This document shows, piece by piece, positions 62,042-64,000 of a stretch of DNA of 64,000 bases (the first letter of the stretch is position 1; each line of letters opens with the position of its first letter). The translations under genes were made by a program, and so were the position numbers. The notes beneath the pieces are model-generated. The model saw only the letters and a list, made by a program, of their open reading frames with translations, had not been told where the DNA came from and did no database searches. This DNA comes from Onchocerca volvulus (lineage: Eukaryota; Nematoda; Chromadorea; Rhabditida; Onchocercidae). Location of the stretch: contig HG738138.1 in assembly GCA_000499405.2 (NCBI GenBank), forward strand, positions 18,453,753-18,517,752, in the 5' to 3' direction.

Positions 62042-64000
62042 TACTGTTGATTATCTAAAGGTTTGATATCACTACCATACTAACATTTGTACTAGATGCG
62101 CCAGATTAACAGAGCTACTTGAATAATTGCAAATAGCAAAAGTGACATTAGCCTATTTATATATAAGAACGTATAGGTTACTGAGCTATACTGTATGTAT
62201 GGTGCGACATATTTCGACAAGTCTTACAAACAGTCTTTCTAAAATTTCTGACATCTAAATTTAAACAAGGAAAGCGATGTTAGGAAAAAAAGTGATGGAG
62301 TAAGTATTGTAAATCGTCCGTTTTAAGTACTCAAAATAGAAAGTATGACGAAATTGAAATGTGACGAAATTAACATTGTTTAACATAAACTGGATAGGGG
62401 AAAGATGACATGGAAAGAGTGAGAGACGGTAACAAATCAAAACAATGATGGAAATTTACACACGTTGCGTCACGCACACTGTTACTTTTGCACGAATTAT
62501 ATCTCAAATATTGTGGAAAGACGGGTCCCCAAAAGTGTTGTTAAATGCTATGTAAATGAACGAAATGGAAGCAGTGGCGGAATATTATCGATGCAACATC
62601 ACAACATACTCCACACTTCCACCAATGTCAATCTGTCTCGATGAGGATAAAATCGGCCCAATCGATAATCGAGCAGTCATATTTGTCATGGAATGGCATC
62701 TCAGAGTGCCCGTCAAAGGTTTTATAAAGTTCGTCGATTCGTCAGATCCCTCCTCCTGCATGCTCGTTTCATCTTCTCTCTCTCTATCAATGTCCGATCT
62801 TCGATCCTATTGACAAGAGAGCAACCAACACTCTCATCCTCGTTAAAAGGGAGAGGAGCCTCCCTCCTATGCAATGGTATGGAAATCGTTTGATGACGAG
62901 AATGCTTGTGAAGACTGCTGCACATCATGGTGATGGATTGTTCTCTGAGGCACAGGACGGAAGACCTCACGTGATTTATGGAGGAAATAATGACCGAGCT
63001 ACTCTCTTCCCCTCCTTCACATTCAGTTCTATTCACTCCTCAACAGTAGTAGAGGTGATATATCACCGTGAAATTACTGAACTATCACAGTTTGGAGTGC
63101 TGTACGTAAACAAATTATGTTTTCCCGAAATCAGTCAGTCGTGTCCTATTTCGAAAATGAAAATAATCATTTGGAGGCCATTGGCTGTGAGGGATTTATG
63201 TCACTAAGGTCGAAGTGATTAATTATAAATGAAAGTAGATAACCAAGAGAAGAAATCTAGGACACACTGAAGTGACTAAACATCTATCATATATTTCAAT
63301 TTCAAGAAAAAAAAAATACGGGAAGATATGTTGTTCGTAGGTATAAGGAGTGCTCCGTGATTGATTAATATTTCTTCTTTTTTTCTCTTCTGACTACATC
63401 TGAATAGCGTATCAAATAAGTGGAACAGTTGTGCCTGAAGAGAAATGTATATGTATGATCCGTTAGATTTCGACACCGTTATGATTATTCATCAACCGTC
63501 GAGTGTGTCTTTTTGAGAAAGTTTTTGAAAATCAATAAACATTTCAACTGAAGCATGAAGGAAGATGTGAATATAACGTTGGAAAGAGATAAACAAAAGG
63601 GCAGTCTTGTAGTCTATACAGAAAAAAAATCCTAGCAACGAATGATATATGTACTAGCATATTTAGCTAAAGTTCACTCGTAATAAAGAATTTCTTTAAT
63701 CTCTCGTTCTCTTTCGATCTTTTTCTTTAATTGAATATCCACGGGAAGAGTTTCGAAAGTCCCATAATTTTGCGTTCAAGACAAAGGATTCAGTGATGTA
63801 AACAATCGTTAAAGCTTCGATACTCAACGGATTCACTCTGTTATGAAATGAACCTTTCAAAATACAGTGAAAGATTGTGAAAATGGGAAGGAAACGTCAA
63901 TTCTTCCAAGTTAAATAAAAGTCTTTATTCTATTTGCACCATTTGATGAGACAGCGCACAATCATTTCCGTTTCTTCAGTAATAAATAATAGTAATAACA
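62042..64000. other. Upstream region of the 116-aa gene
   Basis: No supported gene. At about 62550-63070 the DNA is more G+C-rich and relatively stop-poor on both strands (plus 62556-62813 and 62869-63207; minus 62722-63036), with GAGAGAGAGAAG and GGAGGGAGG-type tracts. This looks more like a promoter region than protein code. Confidence 0.4.

Noticed and set aside
62722..63036. Minus-strand 104-codon frame upstream of the 116-aa gene
   Set aside because: The opposite strand is open as well and the region has GA-rich tracts typical of a promoter; no recognisable domain or splice link.
1..64000. CRISPR arrays, rRNA or tRNA genes
   Set aside because: No regularly spaced direct repeats, no rRNA core segments and no complete tRNA (A and B boxes with acceptor pairing) were seen.

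Overview
The window looks like nuclear DNA from a nematode, most probably a filarial worm. The sequence is strongly A+T-rich. Its genes have many small exons, TTTTCAG-type acceptors and GTAAGT-type donors, and introns from about 60 bp to more than 8 kb. It carries Helitron DNA and, at 47.7-48.5 kb, a decayed piece of DNA that reads as alpha-proteobacterial (Wolbachia-like). The host identification is an inference from these traits; no marker gene fixes the species.

Layout. 1-21.4 kb: mostly non-coding, with two Helitron copies, a short non-autonomous one (1258-2066) and a longer rearranged one (15504-18213). 21.4-44.1 kb: one long plus-strand gene with seven phase-consistent exons (21466-37426). 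It encodes a 388-residue low-complexity, Ser/Thr/Asn-rich protein I do not recognise. A further exon at 38146 can run on in phase into either of two alternative terminal exons (38754 or 44071). 44.2-53.4 kb: no firm host gene. It contains the bacterial-derived rlmE/ftsJ and DUF2497-type pseudogenes (minus strand) and a minus-strand open frame with an Alba-like pattern near 52.1 kb. 53.4-55.5 kb: a third Helitron, minus strand, with recognisable Rep and PIF1-helicase pieces that are broken. 56.2-58.9 kb: a complete six-exon minus-strand gene for the mitochondrial peptidyl-tRNA hydrolase ICT1/MRPL58, with its GGQ motif intact. 61.5-62.0 kb: a three-exon minus-strand gene for a 116-residue protein of unknown family. 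62.0-64 kb: its upstream region.

The host genes do not form an evident pathway. The two minus-strand genes lie head to tail 2.6 kb apart, each with a good acceptor just upstream of its first ATG, as expected for trans-spliced messages. The strongest unusual signals are the bacterial insertion, the family of three Helitrons sharing ends and coding fragments, a perfect 24-bp stem hairpin at 28.1 kb, and the alternative 3' ends of the long gene.
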